This document shows, piece after piece, positions 54,707-63,949 of a DNA stretch of 64,000 bases. The number at the start of each line of letters is the position of its first letter. Position 1 is the stretch's first letter. This DNA is from Paenibacillus sp. 1011MAR3C5 (GTDB lineage: Bacteria > Bacillota > Bacilli > Paenibacillales > Paenibacillaceae): contig NZ_QZCF01000007.1 of NCBI RefSeq assembly GCF_003591485.1, positions 62,001 through 126,000 of the forward strand. The letters run 5' to 3'. Both the position numbers and the translations under genes were made by a program. The notes under the pieces were generated by a model. The model was given only the letters and a program-made list of their open reading frames with translations, searched no databases and had not been told where the DNA came from.

Positions 54707-56164
54707 TTAAACCTTTGGTGCGACGGAACGTTTGATGAATAACGACATGATCAGTGCAATAATGGCGAACACCAATCCAAGCTTGAACGAGCTGTTCACG
54801 CCAACGCTGAGTGAGTTCGCAAGCTCAACCTTGGACATCGGATCAGCAACGTCCGCAAGATAATTCTTCTGGCTAGTCGTCATTACGCTGATGAAGAAGG
54901 CAATGCCAATTGCGCCGGATACTTGCTGCAGCGTATTCATAATAGCGGAACCATGCGGATAGAACTTAGGCGTCAATTGGTTCAATCCGTTCGTTTGAGC
55001 CGGCATCATAATCATGGACATCGCTATGCTCATTGTGACATGCAGCAGAATGATGATGCCTTTGCTGGTGTCGAGCGATATTTGGGTGAAGAAGAACATG
55101 ACGACGACAAGGATAGCTGCCCCTGGAATTACGAGCGCACGCGGTCCGAATTTATCGAACAGCTTGCCGGTAATCGGAGACAGGAAACCATTGGCAATAC
55201 CGCCGGGCAGAAGAACAAGGCCTGCTGCGAATGCGGTCATCATCATCCCCTGCTGCATTAGAATCGGCAGAAGCAGCAAGGTGGAGAACAGGGACATCAT
55301 GACAATGATAATAAGTACGGTTGCGAAAGAAAACATGGGTGCTTTGAATGCCCGGAGATCGAGCATCGGCTCTTTGGAGACAAGCTGTCTCCAGACGAAT
55401 AAGATCAGCGCGATGCCGCCAGCGATAACAGACAGGTAGACACGCTCGCTGGACCAGCCGCCATGGCCTTCGCCCAGACTGCTGAAGCCGAATACGAGAC
55501 CGCCGAAAGCGACCGTTGATAACAGCATGGATAGAATATCTACCCGTGGTTTTGTGATCGTGGATACGTTCTTCAGGAAGACGGCCGCGAACAGGATGGA
55601 GAAGATCGCGAACGGCAGTACCAGATAGAACAACCAACGCCAATCCAGCGATTCCAGAATCAGACCTGACAGTGTAGGGCCGATAGCCGGGGCAAACATA
55701 ATAACCAGACCCATACTGCCCATCGCAGCGCCGCGTTTCTCAGGCGGATAGAGTACAAGAATGGTATTCATCATAACCGGCAGCATGAGGCCGGTACCCA
55801 GTGCTTGAATCACACGACCGATCAGCAAGACATAAAACTCAGGTGCGAGGGCACATACAAGCGTACCGATGGAGAAGAGTGTCATCGCTCCCAAAAACAT
55901 TTGCCTGGTCGTAAACCATTGTACTAATAATGCGGACACCGGAATCAGGATACCGACAACGAGCAGATAGCTTGTCGACAGCCACTGAACCGTTGTATAG
56001 TCAACGTTGAAATCGATACTGAGATCGACAAAAGCGATGTTCAGCAGCGTTTCATTCAATATCGAGAAGAACGCGCCGATAATTAGGGAAATCAAAATAG
56101 GCAATCGCTTAATATTGCCCAGATCTTGCGGAGCCGCGCTAGTTGCGGCTGCTGATGTATTCAT
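54707..56164 (-). CDS. MFS multidrug exporter, DHA2 (EmrB/QacA) type
   Basis: 485 residues with 14 predicted helices. Helix 1 to 2 contains LNIAFVDLSIDFNVDYTTVQWLSTSYLL, as in DHA2 exporters. GRVIQALGTGLMLPVMMNTIL holds motif C-like sequence, and GWRWxF-like LDWRWLFYLVLPF is present. It would export toxic organic compounds using the proton gradient. It lies 43 bases behind a TetR gene and is presumably repressed by it. The ligand is unknown. Confidence 0.92.
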   Translation of the reverse strand: MNTSAAATSAAPQDLGNIKRLPILISLIIGAFFSILNETLLNIAFVDLSIDFNVDYTTVQWLSTSYLLVVGILIPVSALLVQWFTTRQMFLGAMTLFSIGTLVCALAPEFYVLLIGRVIQALGTGLMLPVMMNTILVLYPPEKRGAAMGSMGLVIMFAPAIGPTLSGLILESLDWRWLFYLVLPFAIFSILFAAVFLKNVSTITKPRVDILSMLLSTVAFGGLVFGFSSLGEGHGGWSSERVYLSVIAGGIALILFVWRQLVSKEPMLDLRAFKAPMFSFATVLIIIVMMSLFSTLLLLPILMQQGMMMTAFAAGLVLLPGGIANGFLSPITGKLFDKFGPRALVIPGAAILVVVMFFFTQISLDTSKGIIILLHVTMSIAMSMIMMPAQTNGLNQLTPKFYPHGSAIMNTLQQVSGAIGIAFFISVMTTSQKNYLADVADPMSKVELANSLSVGVNSSFKLGLVFAIIALIMSLFIKRSVAPKV

Positions 56165-56206
56165 AATTGCTTTAACCCTCCAAATCCATATCCATAGGTT
56201 CTGTAC

Positions 56207-56818
56207 TTAGTTTTTCCTTAAGTCACTTGCTCTAATCCCATAAAGCAAAGCGTCCAGCGCTACACGGTAAAGCCGAATCGCTTCCTCTAGACTCAAATCT
56301 TGCGAGGAATCGCCAAGCCCGCGGAACATGCCTTCCAGAATGCGGCCAAGGTCGGAGGTGTTCACCGGCTTGAATTCTCCGGAATCAACGCCCCGTTGAA
56401 TCAGTCTTTGGTAAAAAACACGATTCTCCTCCGTCTTAATGGCGATTTGGCGGCAGCCCTCTTCGCTCTTGCCCCAGGCTTCCTCAAAAAATTCTCTGGC
56501 TGCCCGGTTCAAGGGATGATGGAATCCGCGTTCAAGACCAGCTTGAATCATGCCATTGAGCATATCCGTTGTGGATTCATAGAGCTGTTCCTGCTCTGCC
56601 CATAGCGACTTCCATTCCGCTTCGTATTGGTCCAGCAGCGTGAGGAATAATCCTTCCTTGCTTTTGAAGTGATAATAAATATTGGCCTTGCTCACTCCGG
56701 TAGCGGAAGCAATATCTTCTATAGATGCAGCGTGATAGCCTCGTTGCGAAAACAGGATATTCGCAGCTTCTATAATACGCGATTTCGTCTCTTCGCTTTG
56801 CGTTTTCTTTTTGTTCAA
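56207..56818 (-). CDS. TetR-family repressor
   Basis: 203 residues. The N-terminal TetR domain has the helix-turn-helix ASIEDIASATGVSKANIYYHFKSKEGLF (about residues 30-58). The C-terminal ligand-binding half is unlike any regulator I can name. It is the first gene of a two-gene unit with the MFS exporter. An operator-like palindrome sits at its own promoter, suggesting self-repression. Confidence 0.92.
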   Translation of the reverse strand: MNKKKTQSEETKSRIIEAANILFSQRGYHAASIEDIASATGVSKANIYYHFKSKEGLFLTLLDQYEAEWKSLWAEQEQLYESTTDMLNGMIQAGLERGFHHPLNRAAREFFEEAWGKSEEGCRQIAIKTEENRVFYQRLIQRGVDSGEFKPVNTSDLGRILEGMFRGLGDSSQDLSLEEAIRLYRVALDALLYGIRASDLRKN

Positions 56819-56861
56819 GACGCCTCTCCTTCCCTGTCAACTGACCGCTTACAAAACGTAA

Positions 56862-56908
56862 ACTGAACGGTCAGTCAGTATTGTAGCATGCACAATCCTT
56901 TTGCGCAA
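56862..56908 (-). promoter_or_regulatory. Promoter and operator of the tetR-MFS unit
   Basis: On the minus strand TTGCGC (56908-56903), 17 bases, TACAAT (56885-56880) form a good sigma-A promoter. Directly downstream ACTGA-CCGT-TCAGT (56875-56862) is a palindrome of the size used by TetR-type repressors, placed over the start of transcription. Confidence 0.65.
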
Positions 56909-57018
56909 TTCCTTTCTTCATTGCCTGCAAACGGAGTTTGTTTTCATTTTGGAATAGGTAGTTTATAATAGTTGGGAACCATGGTGGGACATTCCGGGGA
57001 CTAGGAGGAGTGTGAGCG

Positions 57019-57555
57019 TTGCGTTTGAATCTGCCTAATCTGCTGACTTCATTGCGATTTCTGTTGATTCCTGTCTATATTGGTATATTTGTTAGCGGTC
57101 ACATGATTCCGGCCTTTCTCGTCGTGGTGGCCGCCGGAGTCACAGATGTGATGGACGGCTATATTGCCCGCAAGTACGGACAAGTTACGACGGTTGGCGA
57201 GATGCTGGACCCTCTGGCGGATAAGCTTATGCTGATTACCGTCATTTTATCGTTGCTGCTGACGAGCCATATTTCATGGTGGGCCGCAGGAGCTATGTTT
57301 TTGCGCGATCTCGGCATGATTGCGGGAGGGCTAATGACGCATTTTCGGGGAAAACGGACGGTGCCTGCCAATTGGATGGGTAAGCTGACGACCGTGATGT
57401 TTTATTTTGCGATCATGTTTATATTCTTTCAAGCGCCATTCGCACATACATACTTGTGGATCGTCATTGCGTTTTCGTTCGTAACATCTTTCGTATATTT
57501 GGCGTCTTATAAAGAACTGAATCGCGAGAATAACACAACTACAGAGCAAGTATAA
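57019..57555 (+). CDS. pgsA: CDP-diacylglycerol-glycerol-3-phosphate phosphatidyltransferase-like
   Basis: 178 residues, a membrane CDP-alcohol phosphatidyltransferase. The complete active-site motif D-x2-D-G-x2-A-R-x8-G-x3-D-x3-D is present at residues 43-68. The most likely product is phosphatidylglycerol phosphate, but a second, divergent family member (for example cardiolipin-type or other head group) cannot be excluded, as these bacteria often have a separate pgsA near recA. TTG 57019 follows AGGAGGAG. Confidence 0.8.
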   Translation: MRLNLPNLLTSLRFLLIPVYIGIFVSGHMIPAFLVVVAAGVTDVMDGYIARKYGQVTTVGEMLDPLADKLMLITVILSLLLTSHISWWAAGAMFLRDLGMIAGGLMTHFRGKRTVPANWMGKLTTVMFYFAIMFIFFQAPFAHTYLWIVIAFSFVTSFVYLASYKELNRENNTTTEQV

Positions 57556-57564
57556 AACAGAAAG

Positions 57565-57605
57565 AGGCTTGATCCCGGAACTTCAAGGTCCGAAGGTCAA
57601 GCCCC
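57565..57605. terminator. Possible terminator between pgsA and fabZ
   Basis: GGCTTGA...TCAAGCC encloses CGGAACTTCAAGGTCCG. The T run is weak. Confidence 0.4.
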
Positions 57606-57705
57606 CTTATCTTAACCTCCATAATCTGCAGTTTATGAAGGATAGGACTAGTTTCGCTTAGTTAGGCCCGTTTTATACTCTAAATTGTTGAAAGGAGTCA
57701 TTTTT

Positions 57706-58137
57706 ATGCTGGATATTAATCAAATTCAAGAAATCATTCCGCACAGACCGCCATTTTTGCTTATTGACCGTATTTTGGAGGTCGAACCGGGCGTACGCGC
57801 AGTAGGACTTAAGAATGTCACGATGAACGAGCCGTTTTTCACCGGTCATTTCCCAGGTTATCCGGTTATGCCGGGCGTATTGATCGTGGAGGCGCTTGCT
57901 CAGGTTGGTTCTGTAGCTATGCTGATGGTCGAGGCGAATAAGGGGAAGCTGGGGTTCTTTGCAGGAATTGACGGATTTCGTTTCCGCGATCAGGTGAAGC
58001 CGGGCGATACGCTTATTCTCGAAGTGGAGATTACCCGTTTGAAGGGGCCGATCGGCAAAGGAAAAGCTACAGCTAAAGTAGGAGATAAGGTCGTCGCAGA
58101 GGGTGAGCTGATGTTTGCGCTGTCTGATCGTTCTTAA
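57706..58137 (+). CDS. fabZ: 3-hydroxyacyl-[acyl-carrier-protein] dehydratase
   Basis: Hot-dog-fold dehydratase of fatty-acid elongation, 143 residues. The active site H48 lies in GHFPGYPVMPGVLIVEALAQ-type sequence (residues 47-66) and the catalytic glutamate is E62. AAAGGAG precedes ATG 57706. The frame is open from 57685. In B. subtilis the gene (ywpB) lies close to flhP, so its place fits the backbone order. Confidence 0.96.
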   Translation: MLDINQIQEIIPHRPPFLLIDRILEVEPGVRAVGLKNVTMNEPFFTGHFPGYPVMPGVLIVEALAQVGSVAMLMVEANKGKLGFFAGIDGFRFRDQVKPGDTLILEVEITRLKGPIGKGKATAKVGDKVVAEGELMFALSDRS

Positions 58138-58195
58138 TGCCTGAGATTTAAATGATCGATAAAGAATCCTATGGACAAGGGAGAGGTAGTCGAGG

Positions 58196-59920
58196 GTGAG
58201 CCAACTGACGAATGATAGCACCCAGGCTCGATATGAGACCTGGCTGAGTGATCCTGTAATCGATTTGGCGACGAAGGATGAGTTGCGGGCTATTGCAGGA
58301 GACGAGAAAGAACTGAGGGACCGTTTTTACCGCGAGCTTGAATTTGGCACGGGCGGATTGCGCGGCGTAATGGGAGCCGGCACCAATCGATTGAATGCTT
58401 ATACGGTAGGCAAAGCGACGCAAGGGCTTGCAAATTGGCTGCTCGATAATCGCGTTGAAGGGAAAGGGCTGTCTGTTGTGATTGCCTATGATTCCCGCAA
58501 TAACTCTGCTGAATTTGCCCTGGATACGGCCCTTGTGCTTGCCGGGAACGGGATTAAAGCTTATTTGTTCAAGGAGCTTCGCCCTACGCCGCAGTTGTCT
58601 TTCGCTGTTCGCGATTTAGACGCTTCCGGCGGCATTGTCATTACAGCCAGCCATAATCCCCCGGAATATAACGGCTACAAGGCATACGGTGCAGATGGCT
58701 GCCAGCTGATACCAGAAGATGCAGAGCAGGTTATAGCCTCCATTGCGGCTATTGACAGCTTTGGGGCTATTAAACGCGCAAACAGACAGTCTGCGGAATC
58801 GGAAGGCTTGCTCGTGTGGCTTGGTGAAAATGAGGATCGCCGGTATATGGAGACGGTCGTAGGAGAGAGCTTGAACCAAAAGCTGCTTCAAGGTGAGCTG
58901 GGCGATCGCTTCGGCATCGTCTTTACCCCGCTGCACGGTACGGGCAACAAGCCTGTCCGAGATGCGCTGTCAGGTGCAGGCTTCAGAAATGTACTCGTTG
59001 TCCGCGAGCAGGAGATGCCCGACGGTTATTTCAGCACGGTCAAATCTCCGAATCCGGAAGAACGCGAAGCGTTCGAGCTGGCCATAGAGCTGGCGAAGAA
59101 GGAAGCGGCGGATATCATCATCGGAACGGATCCGGACGCAGACCGGATGGGGGCAGTGGTCAAGGACGGCAACGGGGAATATGTCGTGCTGACAGGCAAC
59201 CAATCCGGCGCTTTAATGGTGCATTACAAGCTTAGCACCTTGAAGGAGAGAGGGCTGCTTCCCGATAACGGCGTCGTTATCAAGACGATCGTGACAAGCG
59301 AGATGGGCGCTGATATTGCCCGTTCTTACGGAATGAGCGTCGAAAATACGCTGACCGGCTTCAAGTACATCGGCGAAAAAATGACGGCTTACGAGAAAAA
59401 TAAAGATCGGGCATTCTTGTTCGGCTATGAGGAGAGCTACGGCTATCTCTCCGGCACTTATGCGCGGGATAAGGATGCCGTAGTTGCTTCCTTGCTGATC
59501 AGTGAAGCAGCTGCCTATTACAGCAGTCAAGGCAAGACTCTGTACGATGTGCTTGAGGAGCTGTATAAGCAGCACGGCTATTATCTCGAGGCACTTGAAT
59601 CTCGAACGCTCAAAGGCTTTGACGGGGTGCAGAAGATCGGCGCTATTATGGAAGATTGGCGCTCCAACCCACCTGTCGATATCAATGGCGTACGTATTGT
59701 ATCGGTCCAGGATTACGGAAGCGGTCTAGATGGACTTCGTCCGGAGAATGTGCTGAAATACGGTCTTGAAGACGGTTCATGGTTCTGTCTAAGGCCTTCC
59801 GGCACGGAACCGAAAATCAAAATATATTTTGGCGTAAAGAAAGAGTCGGCGGATACTTCCGCTGCGGCGCTTCAGCAATTGCGGCAGACGGTTATGTCCC
59901 GTGTGGACGGACTTGCTTAA
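58196..59920 (+). CDS. pgcA: Alpha-D-phosphohexomutase (PgcA-type phosphoglucomutase)
   Basis: 574 residues, four-domain phosphohexomutase. The catalytic phosphoserine loop TASHNPPEYNGYK (about residue 143-155), the metal loop GTDPDADRMG, the sugar-binding GYEESYGYL and the phosphate-binding RPSGTEPKIKIY are all visible. It supplies glucose 1-phosphate for UDP-glucose, glycolipid and wall polymer synthesis. The length matches B. subtilis PgcA. GTG 58196 is preceded by AAGGGAGAGG. Confidence 0.94.
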   Translation: MSQLTNDSTQARYETWLSDPVIDLATKDELRAIAGDEKELRDRFYRELEFGTGGLRGVMGAGTNRLNAYTVGKATQGLANWLLDNRVEGKGLSVVIAYDSRNNSAEFALDTALVLAGNGIKAYLFKELRPTPQLSFAVRDLDASGGIVITASHNPPEYNGYKAYGADGCQLIPEDAEQVIASIAAIDSFGAIKRANRQSAESEGLLVWLGENEDRRYMETVVGESLNQKLLQGELGDRFGIVFTPLHGTGNKPVRDALSGAGFRNVLVVREQEMPDGYFSTVKSPNPEEREAFELAIELAKKEAADIIIGTDPDADRMGAVVKDGNGEYVVLTGNQSGALMVHYKLSTLKERGLLPDNGVVIKTIVTSEMGADIARSYGMSVENTLTGFKYIGEKMTAYEKNKDRAFLFGYEESYGYLSGTYARDKDAVVASLLISEAAAYYSSQGKTLYDVLEELYKQHGYYLEALESRTLKGFDGVQKIGAIMEDWRSNPPVDINGVRIVSVQDYGSGLDGLRPENVLKYGLEDGSWFCLRPSGTEPKIKIYFGVKKESADTSAAALQQLRQTVMSRVDGLA

Positions 59921-59944
59921 CAAGGAATAGAACGGAGGATTAAC

Positions 59945-62065
59945 GTGCTCATGCGTTGGCAGCGTTGGAATCGGAAAGCGAAGCTATGGCTGTGGGTCAT
60001 TACGCTTATTGGCGTTGTGGCAGCCATGCCGCTTGGCATATCGCGTATGGCGATGGAGAAGTCATCGAATACGATAGAGTATGTATTTGATCATCGGGAT
60101 ATTGTGGAGGTGGCGGATCTTCGTCCCAATCCCAATCAATTTTTGAATGAGAAGGTGGATCTGCTCAAGGAGTCGGGCGTTACGACGATGGCGGTGTATG
60201 AGAGCTCGCTCAAGGAGCTCATGCAAGCGGGCAGACTTACTTATTACAATGAAAAAGACGCCGCTTTGCTGCAAGGTAAAGTGCCGGACGAGCGGGTTAA
60301 CTATACGTATATTCTTTTTAACGGCCGTGAGGAAGAGGAGAAGATCGGTCCGATCGTGCGCGAGGCGTACGGACGGATGGAGGTTCCGGTTCGCAATTGG
60401 TCGTTTGATGGACGGCCTGGCCTTATTATCGAAGAATCACTGTCCGCAGCTGTCCTGAAGACGCTCGATTTTGATCCCATGACGATCCAGGAGCTTTCTG
60501 ACAAGGGCTTCTATATTTTGCCTCGCTTCTCGGATCGCGTCGTGCCTTATGATTCGGAGCGTACGGCTGCGCAGCTGGAGAGGCTGAAGTCGTACGGTGT
60601 GTCACGTATACTGTTTGATGGAGAGAAGGCTAAGGGGACATCGGACCAATCGGCTCTGCATAGCCTCGACAGCTTCGGAGAATTGCTAAAGCAACATGAT
60701 ATCGGTCTTATTGCGATTGAGAATTTGAAAAAACCGCAACAGGGCATAAATAAACTGGCTTATTTGACAAATTATAATGTGACAAGGCTATATTCCTTGT
60801 CGCCGGAAGACAGTATTGAGATGACGCAGGAAGGCATTGCCGACCGCTTCTTGCTGGCTGCCAAGGATCGCAATATTCGGATGTTCTTCTTGAACACGAT
60901 GAATCAGGGCAGCACGGATACAGGGCTGCTGATTCATTCGGTGGACAAGCTAGCTACTGCGATGAGCGGGCCGAGTGGCGTAATCGCCCAATTGGATGAG
61001 GCGGGATTCCCTTCGGGACTTGCGCAGGCGTTCACCTACGATAAGCCATCATGGGAGAAGCCGGTGCGCGGTATTGTAGCGCTTGGAGCGATTGCAATGA
61101 TTACGCTGCTGGTCAGCGCGTTTATTCCGCATATATCCATTCTGGTCTTTATCCTTGGCTTGATCGGTTCCGCAGGCTTGTTCGTCTTGAACAGCTCACT
61201 CATGGAACAAGCGCTTGCACTTGGTGCAGCGGTGAGCGGTCCGACACTGGCGCTCATTTGGGTCATGAACCGGATCTATTCCCGTACGGTTGGCGAGCGC
61301 CGCATGGTTGGCGGCGAGGAATGGACGGTTGCAAATGCCGGACAGGAAGCAGAGACACGGACACAGTGGGTATTCCCAAGCGTGTCGATTGGCCGCAGGG
61401 TGGGCATTGCGCTTAATTGGTTCATTGTCGCAACCTGTATCTCGCTGACGGCGGTTCCGCTCGTATTCGGCTTGCTGAACAATATTACGTACAGTCTGGT
61501 GCTAGAGCAATTCAGAGGCGTCAGCGTGCTGCATCTCGGGCCGATCGGACTGATCGCTCTTTACATCTTGCTATATGAAGGAAATGAAGGACGGGGAGTT
61601 ATCGGACGTATTGCGAAGCTGCTTCGTCAGCCGATTCTGGTTAGCTGGATTATTATTGCGGCTGTTGTTGGCGCAATCGGCTTCTATTATCTGTCCCGTA
61701 CAGGCAATTCGGGATCGGTTACCTGGATTGAACTCATTATCCGTAATTGGCTGGAGTCGACGTTTGGCGTTCGTCCGCGCTTTAAAGAGTTTATGCTGGG
61801 TCATCCGCCACTTCTGCTGGGACTGTTCCTCGCGATTCGTTATCGCGCGGCATGGGTATTAATTATTGTGGGCGTGATCGGACAGTTGACTATGGTCAGT
61901 ACGTTCACACACATTCATACGCCGCTGTACATTTCGATTGTACGTACGCTGCTTGGCCTGGGCGCAGGTATTATCATCGGCACGATCTTCATCGCCGCTT
62001 GGATCGTATTGGAAGGAGCATGGCGCAAATGGCTGGCACCAATGATTCGCAAATATTCCGCATAG
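59945..62065 (+). CDS. DUF5693 membrane protein coupled to csaB
   Basis: 706 residues. One N-terminal helix (about 16-34) leads into an extracytoplasmic domain of about 330 residues. Eight or more helices fill the C-terminal half. It belongs to the DUF5693 family, found next to csaB in Paenibacillus-type genomes. B. anthracis has a membrane transporter-like gene (csaA) in this position. A role in making or moving the wall polymer is likely, but no catalytic motif is recognised. GTG 59945 follows ACGGAGG. Its 3' end overlaps csaB by 37 bases. Confidence 0.8.
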   Translation: MLMRWQRWNRKAKLWLWVITLIGVVAAMPLGISRMAMEKSSNTIEYVFDHRDIVEVADLRPNPNQFLNEKVDLLKESGVTTMAVYESSLKELMQAGRLTYYNEKDAALLQGKVPDERVNYTYILFNGREEEEKIGPIVREAYGRMEVPVRNWSFDGRPGLIIEESLSAAVLKTLDFDPMTIQELSDKGFYILPRFSDRVVPYDSERTAAQLERLKSYGVSRILFDGEKAKGTSDQSALHSLDSFGELLKQHDIGLIAIENLKKPQQGINKLAYLTNYNVTRLYSLSPEDSIEMTQEGIADRFLLAAKDRNIRMFFLNTMNQGSTDTGLLIHSVDKLATAMSGPSGVIAQLDEAGFPSGLAQAFTYDKPSWEKPVRGIVALGAIAMITLLVSAFIPHISILVFILGLIGSAGLFVLNSSLMEQALALGAAVSGPTLALIWVMNRIYSRTVGERRMVGGEEWTVANAGQEAETRTQWVFPSVSIGRRVGIALNWFIVATCISLTAVPLVFGLLNNITYSLVLEQFRGVSVLHLGPIGLIALYILLYEGNEGRGVIGRIAKLLRQPILVSWIIIAAVVGAIGFYYLSRTGNSGSVTWIELIIRNWLESTFGVRPRFKEFMLGHPPLLLGLFLAIRYRAAWVLIIVGVIGQLTMVSTFTHIHTPLYISIVRTLLGLGAGIIIGTIFIAAWIVLEGAWRKWLAPMIRKYSA

Positions 62066-63180
62066 CCATATCTGGATATTACGGCTTCCGCAACAGCGGG
62101 GACGAGGCGGTGCTTCGTTCGATTCTGCTGGCGTTGAAGGAAGAAGGAGACAAGCAGGGCGTTATCGTTCAGCCCATCGTGCTTAGCGCCGATCCGGCAT
62201 GGACGACAGCGATGTATGGCGTGGAGTCCTTCCACCGGATGAAGCCGGGCGATGTGCTTCGTGCGCTCCGCAGCTGTGACGGTCTGATTAGCGGCGGAGG
62301 CAGCTTGCTTCAAGACGTAACAAGCGGGAAAACGATTCCGTATTACATCGGCATCATGAAGCTTGCCCAGTGGCTGGGCAAGCCGACCTTTGCCTATGCG
62401 CAGGGGATCGGGCCGATCAATCGCCGCTCCATGGATTCGCTTATTCGGAGCGCGATGCGCCGGAGCAAGTATGTGTCGGTGCGGGATGCGGAATCCGCTG
62501 CTCTGCTAGGGCGGATCGGCATGCCGCTGGACCGGATCGATGTCGTGCCCGATCCGGTGATGGGGCTGCCGCTGCCGGGGGGTTCACCGGCAGCGCAGCC
62601 GCGCGCGGGCGCGGACGAGACGCCGCCAGTCATTGGCGTCTCGCTGCGCCGTTGGCGCGAGGACGGCGCCGATATGGCGCGCGCCGCCGAGGCGCTGGTC
62701 GCGCTGTCGAAGCGCAGGCCGGTTCGGCTGCGCTTCTTGCCGTTCCACACCCCTTCCGACCGGGTAACGTCGGAAGAGGTGATGGAACGGCTGAGCGGCC
62801 GTCTCGGCGAAGGAAGCTCCGCCGAGCTGGCCGCTCCCGGCGACGACCCCCAGGCGATGCTTCTGGAGGTCAGCCGCTGTGACGCTTTGTTCGGCATGCG
62901 CCTGCATGCGCTTATATACGCCGCCAATCAGCACATTCCGATGCTTGGGCTGTCGTACGACCCTAAAATTGATCAATTTATGAATCGCTTGAATCTGCGT
63001 CCGATCGGCACAACAGAATCGCTGGATGCTGAGATATTCGCAGACGAAGCCTGTAATCTGCTCGATACGCCAGAGGAGTGGCGCATCAAGCACGGTCCCG
63101 CTATCGAGACGTTGAAGCAACAAGCAAAAATTCCCGCGCAACAAATCTTACAAATATTGCGTCAATATAGATCGAGGTGA
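62029..63180 (+). CDS. csaB: Polysaccharide pyruvyl transferase CsaB
   Basis: 383 residues. Transfers pyruvate from PEP to ManNAc in secondary cell-wall polymers, creating the ligand of SLH domains. N-terminal RIAISGYYGFRNSGDEAVLRSIL and the GLISGGGSLLQDVTS segment are conserved in CsaB. ATG 62029 follows AAGGAG by about 10 bases, inside the end of the DUF5693 gene. The frame remains open up to 61852. The middle of the gene (about 62560-62860) is unusually GC-rich, with many Arg and Ala codons. Confidence 0.93.
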   Translation: MAGTNDSQIFRIAISGYYGFRNSGDEAVLRSILLALKEEGDKQGVIVQPIVLSADPAWTTAMYGVESFHRMKPGDVLRALRSCDGLISGGGSLLQDVTSGKTIPYYIGIMKLAQWLGKPTFAYAQGIGPINRRSMDSLIRSAMRRSKYVSVRDAESAALLGRIGMPLDRIDVVPDPVMGLPLPGGSPAAQPRAGADETPPVIGVSLRRWREDGADMARAAEALVALSKRRPVRLRFLPFHTPSDRVTSEEVMERLSGRLGEGSSAELAAPGDDPQAMLLEVSRCDALFGMRLHALIYAANQHIPMLGLSYDPKIDQFMNRLNLRPIGTTESLDAEIFADEACNLLDTPEEWRIKHGPAIETLKQQAKIPAQQILQILRQYRSR

Positions 63181-63187
63181 TTTCCTC

Positions 63188-63949
63188 ATGTCGAAACAAG
63201 TGCCAATCGTGCCGATATTCGGCGTACCGTTCTCGAAAATGAGCATGGACGAGACGGTTCATTATCTAACAGAGGCTATTGAGGATGGACGCTTGACGCA
63301 TGTCATAACAGCGAATCCGATTATGGTCATGGAAGCTTTGGACAAACCAGAATTTGCTGCCGTATTACGCAAGGCTGACCTGATCGTGCCGGATGGGGCG
63401 GGGGTTGTATGGGCTGCCAAGACGGGAGGCGATCCCGTCGCTGAGCGGGTAGCGGGCTTTGACCTGATGCACCGGCTCATGGAGCAAGGAGAGAAGCGGC
63501 GCTGGACTGCCTATTTGTTGGGGACCACTCAAGAAATAATCGAGGCTGCTGCCGAGAAGCTGCAATTGCAATATCCGCAGGTCCGTATCGTGGGCTGCCG
63601 CAACGGATTTTTTGGCCCGAATGAAGATGAAGAGATTGTGGATGAGATTCGCAAGCTTAAGCCCCATCTGCTTTTTGTAGCACGCGGTATGGAGAAGGAA
63701 GATTGGAACGCGCAGTACAAAGAACGTCTCGGCGTACCGTTTATTATGGGCGTCGGGGGAAGCTTTGACATTGTGTCGGGCAAGCTGAAGCGCGCGCCGA
63801 TGTTCTATCAGAAGCTCCGGATTGAATGGCTGTATCGCTTATTTCAGGAGCCATCTCGTTATAAGAGAATGCTTGCGCTGCCGAAATTCGTCGTGAAAGT
63901 GCTTCGCAACAAAGAAAACGTGACTAAACCTCGTCCTGAGGCACAATAA
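63188..63949 (+). CDS. TagA/WecG/CpsF-family glycosyltransferase
   Basis: 253 residues, family GT26. Motifs are the TANPIMVMEA and ADLIVPDGAGVVWAAK (active-site Asp) segments, FDLMHRL, and VGVGGSFDIVSGKLKRAPMFYQKLRIEWLYRLFQEP. TagA adds ManNAc to lipid-linked GlcNAc. WecG adds ManNAcA. Given csaB 7 bases upstream and a UDP-GlcNAc 2-epimerase gene in the window, ManNAc transfer for the wall polymer is most likely. GAGGTGAT precedes the ATG. The window ends 51 bases later. Confidence 0.92.
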   Translation: MSKQVPIVPIFGVPFSKMSMDETVHYLTEAIEDGRLTHVITANPIMVMEALDKPEFAAVLRKADLIVPDGAGVVWAAKTGGDPVAERVAGFDLMHRLMEQGEKRRWTAYLLGTTQEIIEAAAEKLQLQYPQVRIVGCRNGFFGPNEDEEIVDEIRKLKPHLLFVARGMEKEDWNAQYKERLGVPFIMGVGGSFDIVSGKLKRAPMFYQKLRIEWLYRLFQEPSRYKRMLALPKFVVKVLRNKENVTKPRPEAQ

